Source of the DNA: Fimousia sp045616445
GTDB lineage: Bacteria > Bacillota > Clostridia > Lachnospirales > Lachnospiraceae
DNA length: 64,000 nt
Reading direction: 5' to 3'
Assembly: GCA_045616445.1 (NCBI GenBank)
Contig: JAZLGR010000018.1
Location: 62,001 to 126,000 of the forward strand
Below, one piece after another: positions 26,225 to 35,316 of this stretch. The notes under the pieces are model-generated. The model saw only the letters and a program-made list of their open reading frames with translations, was not told the origin of the DNA and did not search any database. The position numbers and the translations under genes were made by a program. Numbering within the stretch: the first letter of the stretch is position 1; every line of letters begins with the position of its first letter.

Positions 26225-28075
26225 CTATTTACTTTTCGCTGCGCTAGCTGCATTTCTTGCGGCACGGTAACGCATAGTTTTATCTAAAATCTTCTTACGA
26301 ATTCGGATATTTTCTGGTGTGATTTCAAGTAATTCATCGGTGTCGATGAATTCAAGTGCCTTCTCTAAACTTAAGATTCTTGGTGGTGTCAGAGTTAAGG
26401 CTTCATCAGCGCCGGAAGATCTTGTGTTGGTAAGGTGTTTTGTCTTACAAACGTTGATTTCAATGTCATCCTGCTTGCCGTTCTGGCCTACAACCATACC
26501 GCCATATACCTTCTGACCTGGTCCAATGAATAACGTGCCACGTTCCTGAGCGATGAAAAGTCCGTAGGTGATGGATTCTCCGGATTCAAATGCGATGAGG
26601 GAACCCTGCTTACGATATGCGATATCGCCACAGTATGGGCCGTAACCATCATATAAGGTATTTAAGACACCGGTCCCTTTGGTATCAGTTAAGAAATCGC
26701 CACGATAACCGATGAGACCACGGGATGGGATTAAGAATTCTAATCTTGCCTGGCCGTTGCCATTGACAGTCATGTTCTGTAAGATGCCCTTTCTCTGGCT
26801 TAATTTATCAATAACAGTACCGGAGAACTCTTCGTCTACGTCGATGACTGCGATTTCCATTGGTTCTAATTTTTTGCCCTTTTCGTCTTTTTTGAATAAC
26901 ACTTCCGCTTTACTTACAGCAAATTCGTAGCCCTCACGTCTCATGTTTTCGATTAAGACGGAAAGATGTAATTCGCCACGGCCGGATACCTTGAATGTAT
27001 CTGTGTCTTCTGTTTCTTCCACACGTAAGCTGACGTCTGTATTTAATTCACGGAAGAGACGATCACGAAGCTGACGGGAAGTAACGTATTTGCCTTCTAA
27101 TCCAGCAAGTGGAGAATCATTAACCATGAAGTTCATGGCAATGGTTGGTTCAGAAATCTTCTGGAATGGGATGGCAACTGGATTTTCCGGAGAACATAAT
27201 GTATCGCCGATGTGAATATCAGAGATACCAGAGATTGCAACGATGGATCCAATACCAGCCTCTGTGACTTCTACTTTATTTAAACCGTCAAATTCATATA
27301 ATTTGGAGATTTTTACTTTCTGGCATTTGTCTTCTTCATGGGCATTAACGATGACGCATTCCTGATTTACTCGGATAGAACCATTATCTACCTTACCAAC
27401 GCCGATTCGGCCAACATATTCGTTGTAGTCGATAGTGGAGATGAGCACCTGTGTATCTGCTTCCGGATCTCCGGTTGGAGCTGGCACGTGATCGATGATT
27501 GCCTGAAGCAGTGGCTGCATATCTTCCATCTCATCGTCCATGCTCAGACCGGAGATACCAGCCTTGGCAGAAGCAAAGATGAAAGGACAATCAAGCTGTT
27601 CATCATCAGCATCTAATTCTAAGAATAATTCTAATACTTCGTCTTCAATATCTTCCACACGGGCTTCCGGACGGTCGATTTTGTTGACACAGACGATGAC
27701 AGGTAAATTCAGTGCTAAAGCCTTGCTAGTTACGAATTTTGTCTGAGGCATTGGTCCTTCAAATGCATCTACAACTAAGATGACCCCGTCAACCATCTTC
27801 AGTACTCGCTCTACTTCCCCACCGAAATCAGCATGTCCCGGTGTGTCTACGATATTAATTTTTACGCCATTGTATGTGATGGCTGTATTCTTGGAAAGAA
27901 TGGTGATTCCACGTTCACGCTCTAAGTCATTGGAGTCCATGACACGCTCAGCAACCTGCTGATTTTCACGGAAAATACCACTCTGTTTTAACATTTCATC
28001 TACTAATGTTGTCTTGCCATGGTCTACGTGGGCAATAATGGCAACATTACGTATATCCTCTCTGGATGTAATCAT
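26225..28075 (-). CDS. typA: Ribosome-associated GTPase TypA/BipA
   Basis: Translational GTPase of 616 residues, related to EF-G and LepA, involved in ribosome assembly and stress growth. G1 is AHVDHGKTT near the N-terminus, with RGITILSKNTA (switch I), DTPGHADFGGEVER (G3) and NKIDRP (G4). The C-terminal BipA-specific domain includes GTGVLNTLYDGYGPY and RGTLFIGPGQKVYGGMVVGQN. AAGGAAG precedes the ATG. Full length for the family. Confidence 0.96.
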   Translation of the reverse strand: MITSREDIRNVAIIAHVDHGKTTLVDEMLKQSGIFRENQQVAERVMDSNDLERERGITILSKNTAITYNGVKINIVDTPGHADFGGEVERVLKMVDGVILVVDAFEGPMPQTKFVTSKALALNLPVIVCVNKIDRPEARVEDIEDEVLELFLELDADDEQLDCPFIFASAKAGISGLSMDDEMEDMQPLLQAIIDHVPAPTGDPEADTQVLISTIDYNEYVGRIGVGKVDNGSIRVNQECVIVNAHEEDKCQKVKISKLYEFDGLNKVEVTEAGIGSIVAISGISDIHIGDTLCSPENPVAIPFQKISEPTIAMNFMVNDSPLAGLEGKYVTSRQLRDRLFRELNTDVSLRVEETEDTDTFKVSGRGELHLSVLIENMRREGYEFAVSKAEVLFKKDEKGKKLEPMEIAVIDVDEEFSGTVIDKLSQRKGILQNMTVNGNGQARLEFLIPSRGLIGYRGDFLTDTKGTGVLNTLYDGYGPYCGDIAYRKQGSLIAFESGESITYGLFIAQERGTLFIGPGQKVYGGMVVGQNGKQDDIEINVCKTKHLTNTRSSGADEALTLTPPRILSLEKALEFIDTDELLEITPENIRIRKKILDKTMRYRAARNAASAAKSK

Positions 28076-28215
28076 CTTTACACTTCCTTCTTAAATATTT
28101 ATATGATGTATTGATTGTTTTCGATTGATTGTATGCATTTAATAAGTAAAAACACATTAATTGAAATTCTAACACACAGATTTGCCTGTGACAAGTTTTC
28201 CTTTTGATACAAATA

Positions 28216-28224
28216 TGCTATAAT
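28216..28224 (+). promoter_or_regulatory. Extended -10 promoter of hydE
   Basis: TGC-TATAAT (28216-28224), an extended -10 with no good -35 at the right distance; about 40 nt before the hydE start. Confidence 0.45.
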
Positions 28225-28262
28225 CAATCATGATTGTTTTACTAGGAATAGGAGAATATAAG

Positions 28263-29276
28263 ATGAATGCAATCGAATTATTACATAAATTAGATCAGCA
28301 GAAGGTGCTTTCCGTGGAGGAATTCACATATTTGATCGATCATAGAGAAGAAGTGAGGGAAGAAGCGAGAGCGATGGCTCGTGCATACGCAGACCGATAT
28401 TATGGCAAAAGTATATTTCCACGTGGGCTGGTAGAGTTTAGTAACATCTGCAAAAATAACTGCTATTATTGTGGGATTCGTTGTGGCAATACCAACGTGA
28501 ACCGTTATCGATTGACGAAGGAAGAAATATTAAAATCCTGCCAGAATGGTTATGAGGTGGGCTATCGAAGTTTTGTATTTCAGGGTGGCGAGGATCCTTT
28601 CTTTACGATTGATGTGATGGAAGATATCGTGGCAGCTTTTCGTAAAGCATACCCAGATTGTGCACTGACGTTATCCATGGGTGAGCTTAACTATGAAAAT
28701 TACAAACGCCTTTTTGATGCGGGGGCTGACCGTTATCTTCTTCGACATGAGACAGCCGACGAGGAGCATTATAAAAAGCTTCATCCGAATAGCATGTCAC
28801 TGGCATACCGTAAGCAGTGCCTATATGATATGAAGGAGATTGGCTATCATGTGGGAAGTGGATTTATGGTAGGTTCTCCATATCAAACCACCGAGAATAT
28901 TGCAAAGGATTTAATTTTTATCCATGAATTAGATCCTCATATGGTAGGAATCGGACCATTTATTCCGCATCATGACACACCATTTCATGATTTTCCGGCC
29001 GGAACGGTAGAACTGACTGTCTTCCTACTTAGCTTATTACGCATTATGAAACCGAATAATCTTTTGCCGGCAACCACAGCTCTGGCTTCCATAGAATCAG
29101 ATGGACGTATGCAGGGTTTTGATGCAGGTGCCAATGTCATGATGCCAAATCTCTCCCCAACTATGGTTCGAAAAGATTATAGCCTTTATGATAATAAAAT
29201 GCATACTGGAGAGGAAGAACTCGATTTGGGAGTGTATCATCTTGAATTTACCAGAGGCGATTATAAAGAACTATAA
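28263..29276 (+). CDS. hydE: [FeFe]-hydrogenase H-cluster maturation radical SAM protein HydE
   Basis: Radical SAM enzyme of 337 residues that helps build the 2Fe subcluster of [FeFe] hydrogenase, with HydF and HydG. The radical SAM cluster motif CxxxCxxC is CKNNCYYC (~residues 61-68), with the HydE-typical RGLVEFSNICKNNC context, the SAM-binding FQGGEDPF and a C-terminal NLLPATTALASIE/NVMMPNLSP region. The ATG at 28263 follows TAGGAG; the longer frame is spurious. Neither hydF, hydG nor a hydrogenase gene is in the window. Confidence 0.93.
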   Translation: MNAIELLHKLDQQKVLSVEEFTYLIDHREEVREEARAMARAYADRYYGKSIFPRGLVEFSNICKNNCYYCGIRCGNTNVNRYRLTKEEILKSCQNGYEVGYRSFVFQGGEDPFFTIDVMEDIVAAFRKAYPDCALTLSMGELNYENYKRLFDAGADRYLLRHETADEEHYKKLHPNSMSLAYRKQCLYDMKEIGYHVGSGFMVGSPYQTTENIAKDLIFIHELDPHMVGIGPFIPHHDTPFHDFPAGTVELTVFLLSLLRIMKPNNLLPATTALASIESDGRMQGFDAGANVMMPNLSPTMVRKDYSLYDNKMHTGEEELDLGVYHLEFTRGDYKEL

Positions 29277-29315
29277 GATAAGAAAATAAAAGATAAGTAA
29301 GTATAAATAAAATAT

Positions 29316-29348
29316 GGAGGTGTCAGCGAAATGCTGATACCTCCTTTT
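29316..29348. terminator. Bidirectional terminator between hydE and the convergent gene
   Basis: GGAGGTGTCAGC (29316-29327) pairs with GCTGATACCTCC (29333-29344), one G-U pair, followed by TTTT. Confidence 0.8.
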
Positions 29349-29351
29349 CAT

Positions 29352-29987
29352 TTAGTCATACGTAATAATCGTGGCATCGCCATAATAGTGATTCCAGGTT
29401 GATTCAAATTCTGATTTTTTGATTTTCTGGCCATTCATGAAGTAGAAATCCTTTTCTGAATCAAGGTCGTAGTGATGTGGCTGGTAATGATCCATGGTGA
29501 GTTTTTCTGTAAACTCTCCGTTGAAAAGCTGATAGACTTGTATATGTTCTTCACCAGAGCAACGATCATAAGCAATCAGGTAATGTTCAACTTCCAAATA
29601 TAACAAACGTCCACCTCCAGCTGGAGCAAATTTGCCAAGGATCTTTACTTTCTTGTCATGATAAGTCAGAATGATGGCTGGATATTCATCACAAATAAAT
29701 CCATCTTCTGCACTAAAATCATCTACGGACTCTCCTTCGCCATAAAATGTCAAAATCACTTCCTTCGTACCGTCTTCATCTAAATCAATATAGGTTTTGT
29801 GCTTGAATTTTTTGAGCTTTGCTTTTGTATAGCTATCGAGTTTGATGGTTGTGCCTGCATTCTTTTTTAGATATTTGTCATAAGCACGCTCTTCAGCCGG
29901 CTTTGAGAATACGAAGCCAGCAAAAAGAAGAAGCACAATGAGTAAGGCCACGAAAATGACCAGTATGTTTCTGGATTTTGATTTCAT
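29352..29987 (-). CDS. Hypothetical membrane-anchored protein with Asp-rich repeat-like loop
   Basis: Protein of 211 residues with an N-terminal membrane or signal segment (NILVIFVALLIVLLLFAGFVF) and an extracytoplasmic domain. The stretch YIDLDEDGTKEVIL resembles calcium-binding or FG-GAP-like loops found in secreted Firmicutes proteins; the rest (EYPAIILTYHDKKVKI, YQLFNGEFTEKL) is beta-like. No named function. Its Shine-Dalgarno position is a run of eight G (plus-strand C8 at 29998-30005), about 10 bases before the ATG. Confidence 0.75.
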   Translation of the reverse strand: MKSKSRNILVIFVALLIVLLLFAGFVFSKPAEERAYDKYLKKNAGTTIKLDSYTKAKLKKFKHKTYIDLDEDGTKEVILTFYGEGESVDDFSAEDGFICDEYPAIILTYHDKKVKILGKFAPAGGGRLLYLEVEHYLIAYDRCSGEEHIQVYQLFNGEFTEKLTMDHYQPHHYDLDSEKDFYFMNGQKIKKSEFESTWNHYYGDATIITYD

Positions 29988-30081
29988 TCTTTTCTTTCCC
30001 CCCCCTTAAACTTCATCATTGAATAGATGTTTATATTTTACTATATTGGATCAGCCTAGTACAAATGAAGATTTCTGAATC

Positions 30082-30978
30082 TTACACTCCCAGATATTCC
30101 TTCGTGTATTCAATGAATTTTAATGTGGCCGGCGACGCAGTATCCACTGCAGGAATGGCGATGCCAAGGGTACGGCTGACAGAAGGCTGTAATGGCTTGG
30201 TGATCACATTAGCCATGGAGGAGTGGAGTACCAGTTCTGGTAAGATGCTGGTTCCAAGGCCGCAGGCAACCATGGAGATGATGGTGTTATCGTCCTTGGC
30301 AGAATACTGGATGTCCGGGTGGATCTTATGCTTTTCTAATGCGGAATGGATATCGGAGTCAATTCCAAGGGCAGAGATAATGAAGGTCTGATCGTTGAAC
30401 TCTTTGAGTGGATAGGAATTCTGGTCGGATACATTTGACAGGTCAAGCCCTGGCGTCTTGGTTTCCTCCGGAGGAAGTACTGCCAGCAGACGGTCCTCCA
30501 TCAACGGAATCCAGTCAATGTCTGGATAATTGATGCCACTCATAAATCCCAGGTCTACGGAACGGTCCTCCACCCAGTTTAGGATTTCTTCACTACCGCC
30601 CTCCATAAAATGTATCTGTATGTCTGGATAATCAAGCTTAAACCGCTGGATGATCGGCGGCAGCCATTCCCTTGCAATAGAAGAAAATGTACCAATGTTT
30701 AAGGTACCACGGGCAAGATCGTGGAGGGAGTCGATGGTCTGGGAGACACGCTCCTGGCACTGTACAAGGTCAGCGATACTTGGGTAGAGTTCACGGCCGG
30801 CAGCAGTTAAGAAGGCTCCGTTTCGGCTGCGGTCAAACAGCTTCAGATTCATCTCTTTTTCCAAACGTTTGATGGTATGGCTGACACCGGACTGGGTGTA
30901 GCCAAGAATTTCCGCTGCCCGGGATATATTTTCCTGGCGGGCAACCTCTAAAAATACGTTGTATTTGTTGATTTCCAT
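30082..30978 (-). CDS. LysR family transcriptional regulator
   Basis: LysR regulator of 298 residues: N-terminal winged helix (YNVFLEVARQENISRAAEILGYTQSGVSHTIKRLE, described in parts: helix-turn-helix at ~residues 18-37) and a substrate-binding co-inducer domain (LNIGTFSSIAREWLP, DLGFMSG, VACGLGTSILPELVL). It is divergent from the sodium:solute symporter gene with 210 bases between the starts, the usual position of a LysR regulator relative to its target, so it probably controls that gene. The co-inducer is unknown. Confidence 0.92.
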   Translation of the reverse strand: MEINKYNVFLEVARQENISRAAEILGYTQSGVSHTIKRLEKEMNLKLFDRSRNGAFLTAAGRELYPSIADLVQCQERVSQTIDSLHDLARGTLNIGTFSSIAREWLPPIIQRFKLDYPDIQIHFMEGGSEEILNWVEDRSVDLGFMSGINYPDIDWIPLMEDRLLAVLPPEETKTPGLDLSNVSDQNSYPLKEFNDQTFIISALGIDSDIHSALEKHKIHPDIQYSAKDDNTIISMVACGLGTSILPELVLHSSMANVITKPLQPSVSRTLGIAIPAVDTASPATLKFIEYTKEYLGV

Positions 30979-31055
30979 GGGAGATTCCTCTTTACTCTCT
31001 GTTTTGTATGATTATTTCAATGGTTTTTTTAATGTATGACATTATATATGACAAC

Positions 31056-31083
31056 TTGACATATATTGTATCATGATTATGAA
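31056..31083 (+). promoter_or_regulatory. Predicted promoter of the symporter gene
   Basis: TTGACA (31056-31061), 16-bp spacer, TATGAA (31078-31083). ATGACA-like repeats just upstream (31036-31055) may belong to a LysR site. Confidence 0.45.
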
Positions 31084-31188
31084 GAATTGTCGCTTTTTTT
31101 TGACGATAAAATTCCATAAAATAAGATTTGTGTTTGTTTAATAATAAAATAAATAGCATATATCATTATTATATAGGAGGAAAAAAAT

Positions 31189-32733
31189 ATGACATCAACA
31201 ACAATGGCAATTTTAGTTGCATTTGCTGCGTATCTTGCAATGATGATCGGTGTTGGTATCTGGTCTTCCAGAAAGACAACAGGCGCTGATGATTATTTCT
31301 TAGGTGGTCGAGGATTATCCGGCCCAGTTGCAGCATTATCCGCACAGGCATCCGATATGAGTGGATGGTTATTAATGGGTCTTCCGGGATCTGTATACGC
31401 ATTAGGTACAGGTCAGGCATGGATCGCAATCGGTTTAGGACTCGGAACAATCATCAACTGGTTAATCATTGCGAAGCCACTTCGTGCATACACAATCGTT
31501 GCCAACAACTCTATGACACTTCCAGAATTTTTAGGAAACAGATTCCATGATGAAAAGAAGATCTTACTTGGCGTATCTTCTGTGATTATCGTAATCTTCT
31601 TCCTTGTATACACAGCATCCGCACTTGCTTCCGGTGGTAAGTTATTCAACTCCGTATTCGGTCTCAATTACCACACAGCATTACTGGTTGGTGCAATCGT
31701 AATTTTAGTATATACATTCTTAGGTGGATTCCTTGCTGTATGTACAACAGACTTTATTCAGGGTACTTTAATGTTAATCGCATTATTAATCGTACCAATC
31801 GTGGCATGGGGCTATGTAAGCGGAAGCTTTGGCACAACACTTTCCGCAAGCGGTGTAGAAGCTGGTTCCTTCTTAAGCCTAATGCACAATGGGGATCACC
31901 CAATCACAGCCGTTGAAATCATCTCCAACTTAGGATGGGGTCTTGGATACTGTGGTATGCCACATATCTTAGTTCGTTTCATGGCAATCAAGAATGAAAA
32001 AGAATTAAAGAAATCTTCTGTAATCGCAATCGTATGGGTAGTATTATCCTTAGGATTAGCGGTAGCAATCGGTTTAATCGGACGTGCATTCTTATTCCCA
32101 ACAATCCTTGGTGAAACAGCTGGTGCAGCATCCGCTGAATCTGTATTTATTGAAATGATCAAGAAAGTATTCATCGACATGTTACCACTTGCAATTGTCG
32201 GAGGTATTTTCTTATGTGGTATCTTAGCAGCGATCATGTCTACAGCTGACTCCCAGTTATTAGTATGTTCCTCTGCTGTATCTTCCGATATTTACAAAGA
32301 TATTATCAATCCAGATGCAGATGACAAGAAAGTATTAAACCTTGGCCGTATCACAACAGTCATCATTGCGATTATTGCCATCTTCATTGCATGGAACCCA
32401 GACAGCTCCGTTATGGCATTGGTATCTGATGCATGGGCAGGTCTTGGCGCAGCATTCGGTCCACTTGTTTGTATGGCATTATTCTGGAAGAGAACAAACT
32501 TACCAGGTGCCATCGCTGGTTTAGTATCCGGTGCAGCAGTTGTAATCCTTTGGGACTACATTCCACTTGCAGGAGGCCAGACATTATATGCAGCAACTGG
32601 TTTATACTCCTTAGTTCTTGGTTTTGCAATCAGCTTAATCTGTATCATCGTTGTTTCTTTAGCAACAAAAGAACCAAGTCAGGCAGTTTACGACGATTTC
32701 GAAGCTTACAAAAACTACAAAGAAGCAGAATAA
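31189..32733 (+). CDS. putP: Sodium:solute symporter, PutP type (probable Na+/proline symporter)
   Basis: Integral membrane SSF-family transporter of 514 residues with about 13 hydrophobic segments. Family landmarks: DDYFLGGRGLSGPVAALSAQASDMSGWLLMG at the N-terminus (given here as the GGR and SDMSGW motifs), FGLNYHTALLVGA, LGGFLAVCTTDFIQG and AAIMSTADSQLLVCSSAVS. This set is characteristic of the PutP Na+/proline branch. AGGAGG lies before the ATG. It is divergent from a LysR regulator and ends in a strong terminator. Substrate assignment rests on family resemblance only. Confidence 0.9.
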   Translation: MTSTTMAILVAFAAYLAMMIGVGIWSSRKTTGADDYFLGGRGLSGPVAALSAQASDMSGWLLMGLPGSVYALGTGQAWIAIGLGLGTIINWLIIAKPLRAYTIVANNSMTLPEFLGNRFHDEKKILLGVSSVIIVIFFLVYTASALASGGKLFNSVFGLNYHTALLVGAIVILVYTFLGGFLAVCTTDFIQGTLMLIALLIVPIVAWGYVSGSFGTTLSASGVEAGSFLSLMHNGDHPITAVEIISNLGWGLGYCGMPHILVRFMAIKNEKELKKSSVIAIVWVVLSLGLAVAIGLIGRAFLFPTILGETAGAASAESVFIEMIKKVFIDMLPLAIVGGIFLCGILAAIMSTADSQLLVCSSAVSSDIYKDIINPDADDKKVLNLGRITTVIIAIIAIFIAWNPDSSVMALVSDAWAGLGAAFGPLVCMALFWKRTNLPGAIAGLVSGAAVVILWDYIPLAGGQTLYAATGLYSLVLGFAISLICIIVVSLATKEPSQAVYDDFEAYKNYKEAE

Positions 32734-32750
32734 TTATAGTAGAATCATGC

Positions 32751-32790
32751 AGGATGTCTCTCTACATATTGTGGAGGGACATCCTTTTTT
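32751..32790 (+). terminator. Rho-independent terminator after putP
   Basis: AGGATGTCTCTCTAC (32751-32765) pairs with GTGGAGGGACATCCT (32771-32785), two G-U pairs, followed by a T run. Confidence 0.88.
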
Positions 32791-32905
32791 AGTGAAAATA
32801 AAAACAATGTATAGTTGGATTTTTATTCAAATTATGTTACAATAAAGCGATAATATTTTTAGCTCAGTTTGAGATTTTTGTTATCTGGAAAGTTGAGGAA
32901 CATAT

Positions 32906-33388
32906 ATGAAAGGACCAATTGAAGTCTTCTATGGAGAAGGCAGAGGCAAGAGCGCAGCAGCAGTAGGGCTGTGTATTCGCGGTGCCAGTCATGGACGACA
33001 GGCCATCATTGTCCGCTTTTTAAAAGGCAAGGATTCAGAACAGCTGGATTATCTGAAACGATTAGAACCTGAGATTCAGTTTTTCACATTTGAAAAACAG
33101 AACAAGCTTTACAGCGAACAGACAGAAGAAGAGAAATTAAAGACCAAGAATAACATTTCTATTTCTTTGAACTACGCCAAGAAGGTCATTGATCTTTGTC
33201 AGTGTGACATTCTGGTGCTGGATGAGGTGCTGGAGCTGGTTCGTCTCGGATTACTGGAAGAAGAGGCTCTGATTGAATTGATTCAGAGAAAAGATGAAGA
33301 TATGCAGATGATCCTGACCGGTAAGGTGCTGCCAGAGAGTCTTGCGGCTCATGTGGATCACATTTACAGAATTGATGATATAAAGTAA
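32906..33388 (+). CDS. CobA/CobO family ATP-binding protein (corrinoid adenosyltransferase-like)
   Basis: P-loop protein of 160 residues that fits the CobA/CobO/BtuR family of ATP:corrinoid adenosyltransferases: Walker A GEGRGKSAAAVG near the N-terminus, VRFLKGKDSEQ and the Walker B-like DILVLDEVLELVRLGLL. Classical members have GxGKGKTTAA, so the loop here is a variant (R and S in place of K and T). It is a little shorter than typical CobA and no cobalamin gene or B12 riboswitch lies nearby, so its substrate is open. TTGAGGAA is a modest ribosome site. Confidence 0.82.
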   Translation: MKGPIEVFYGEGRGKSAAAVGLCIRGASHGRQAIIVRFLKGKDSEQLDYLKRLEPEIQFFTFEKQNKLYSEQTEEEKLKTKNNISISLNYAKKVIDLCQCDILVLDEVLELVRLGLLEEEALIELIQRKDEDMQMILTGKVLPESLAAHVDHIYRIDDIK

Positions 33389-33470
33389 GCAGGTTAGGAA
33401 TCTTAAGCATAGTAAGATGGAAGAAGAATAACGTCAGGTTATTTGTTTATACAAAGGAGGTTAACTTTCA

Positions 33471-34355
33471 ATGGCAATTTTTGAAGGTGCTGGTGTAGCT
33501 TTAATTACACCATTCAATGCAGACGGTTCTGTTAATTATGAACAATTAGAACGTGTCATTGATTTTCAGATTGAAGAAGGAACAGACAGTATTATTATTT
33601 GTGGAACAACAGGAGAAGCTTCCACCATGTCCCACGATGAACAGTTAGACGTAGTAAAAGCTTGTGTTGATCATGTTGCAGGACGTGTACCTGTTATTGC
33701 AGGTGCTGGTTCTAATTGCACAAGGGAGGCTGAGTATTTAGCCCAGAAGTCTTCTGATATCGGTGTTGATGGCTTATTAGTAGTAACACCATACTACAAC
33801 AAAGCTACTCAGGGCGGTTTAGTAAAATATTATACAGAAATTGCAAAATGCAGTGACACACCAATCATCATGTACAATGTGCCAGGTAGAACAGGATGTA
33901 ACATTGCACCTGCTACAGCTGCTAAATTAGTAAAAGATGTTGATACAATCGTAGGTATCAAGGAAGCAAGCGGTAATATTTCTCAGGTTGCTGATATCAT
34001 GAACTTAACACAGGGCGATATCGATCTTTACTCTGGTAACGACGATCAGATCGTACCAATCTTATCATTAGGCGGTAAGGGTGTTATCTCTGTATTATCC
34101 AACGTAGTTCCAAAGGATACACACGAAATCGTAGCAAGCTACTTACGTGGCGATGTGAAGACATCCAGAGAATTACAGCTGAAGTATATCGACCTTTGTC
34201 ATGCATTATTCTGTGAAGTAAACCCAATCCCAGTTAAGAGAGCAATGGCTGAGATGGGATACTGCTGTGGCGCAGTTCGTGGTCCATTAACAGAGATGGA
34301 AGAACCTAACGCACAGAAGATGATCGCAATCATGAAAGAATTAAACATTTTATAA
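33471..34355 (+). CDS. dapA: 4-hydroxy-tetrahydrodipicolinate synthase
   Basis: Aldolase-type TIM barrel of 294 residues that condenses pyruvate with aspartate semialdehyde, the first step of the lysine/diaminopimelate branch. The Schiff-base lysine is in GIKEASGN, the catalytic Tyr in TPYYNKATQGG, and the GTTGEAST pyruvate-binding motif is present. AAAGGAGG precedes the ATG. It forms an operon with dapB 24 bases downstream. No lysine riboswitch or T-box is visible in the 82-base upstream gap. Confidence 0.97.
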   Translation: MAIFEGAGVALITPFNADGSVNYEQLERVIDFQIEEGTDSIIICGTTGEASTMSHDEQLDVVKACVDHVAGRVPVIAGAGSNCTREAEYLAQKSSDIGVDGLLVVTPYYNKATQGGLVKYYTEIAKCSDTPIIMYNVPGRTGCNIAPATAAKLVKDVDTIVGIKEASGNISQVADIMNLTQGDIDLYSGNDDQIVPILSLGGKGVISVLSNVVPKDTHEIVASYLRGDVKTSRELQLKYIDLCHALFCEVNPIPVKRAMAEMGYCCGAVRGPLTEMEEPNAQKMIAIMKELNIL

Positions 34356-34379
34356 TTTGAGATAAAGGAAGTATTATTG

Positions 34380-35135
34380 ATGACAAGAATTATTATGCAT
34401 GGCTGTAACGGTGTTATGGGCCAGGTAATCAGTAAAATCGTAGAAGAAACCGAAGGCGCTGTTATGGTAGCAGGCGTTGACCGTGTGGATGATGGTCACA
34501 ATGCATACCCTGTATTTACAGACCTGAAGGACTGTGATGTGGAAGCAGATGCCATGATCGATTTTTCTGCAGCTCCTGCGGTAGACGGTGTATTAGACTT
34601 CGCAGTAGAGAGACAGATTCCAGTTGTAGTATGTACAACCGGTTTATCTGATGAGCAGTTAGCAAATCTTCAGGCAGCAAGCGAAAAAGTAGCAGTACTT
34701 CGTTCCGCGAATATGTCTTTAGGTGTGAATATGTTATTAAAACTCTTAAAGGAAGCAACAGAGATTCTTGCTCCTGCAGGTTTTGATATCGATATCGTAG
34801 AAAAGCACCACAGAAGAAAGTTAGATGCACCATCCGGAACTGCAATTGCTATGGCAGATGCAGTGAATGAAGGTGTGAATAACGAATACGAATATGTATA
34901 TGACAGAAGCACAAGACGTCAGCAGCGTCCACAGAAAGAAATCGGAATTTCTGCTGTACGTGGTGGTACCATCGTAGGTGAACATGAAGTCATCTTCGCT
35001 GGCCAGGATGAAGTCATTGAATTCAAGCATACAGCATATTCCCGTGCAATTTTCGGCAAGGGTGCAGTAAGCGCAGCAATGTATTTGGCTGGCAAGGGTG
35101 CAGGCCTTTATGATATGAGCGATGTGATTGGCTAG
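34380..35135 (+). CDS. dapB: 4-hydroxy-tetrahydrodipicolinate reductase
   Basis: NAD(P)H-dependent reductase of 251 residues, the step after DapA. N-terminal Rossmann GCNGVMGQ, then CTTGLSDEQ, the signature HHRRKLDAPSGTA with the catalytic His/Lys, and the C-terminal HEVIFAGQDEVIEFKHTA. The ATG at 34380 was chosen over the TTG directly before it (34377) because AAAGGAAG is well placed for it. It is closed by a terminator. Confidence 0.97.
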   Translation: MTRIIMHGCNGVMGQVISKIVEETEGAVMVAGVDRVDDGHNAYPVFTDLKDCDVEADAMIDFSAAPAVDGVLDFAVERQIPVVVCTTGLSDEQLANLQAASEKVAVLRSANMSLGVNMLLKLLKEATEILAPAGFDIDIVEKHHRRKLDAPSGTAIAMADAVNEGVNNEYEYVYDRSTRRQQRPQKEIGISAVRGGTIVGEHEVIFAGQDEVIEFKHTAYSRAIFGKGAVSAAMYLAGKGAGLYDMSDVIG

Positions 35136-35171
35136 TTCGTATTATTCTGACTTTATATTTCGAATGGATTT

Positions 35172-35198
35172 AACCCCGGATTTAATCCGGGGTTTTTT
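35172..35198 (+). terminator. Rho-independent terminator after dapAB
   Basis: AACCCCGGA (35172-35180) pairs with TCCGGGGTT (35186-35194), then T to 35198. Confidence 0.92.
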
Positions 35199-35224
35199 AT
35201 TCCCTAAAAATGTGTTACAATTCT

Positions 35225-35251
35225 CTTTAGTAATGATTTAGCATACTAAAG
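35225..35251 (+). promoter_or_regulatory. Inverted repeat before the aminotransferase operon
   Basis: CTTTAGTA (35225-35232) and TACTAAAG (35244-35251) form a perfect 8-bp inverted repeat with 11 bases between. It may be an operator or a leader hairpin; no promoter boxes could be placed with confidence. Confidence 0.35.
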
Positions 35252-35316
35252 TGTCCGGCGCAGCAGTTCATGCTACAGACGGCATATAAGATATAGATCG
35301 ACAGGAGGATAAAGGA

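Noticed and set aside
33389..33470. Lysine riboswitch or T-box before dapA
   Set aside because: The gap is only 82 bases and shows no T-box GGTGGNACC core or large aptamer.
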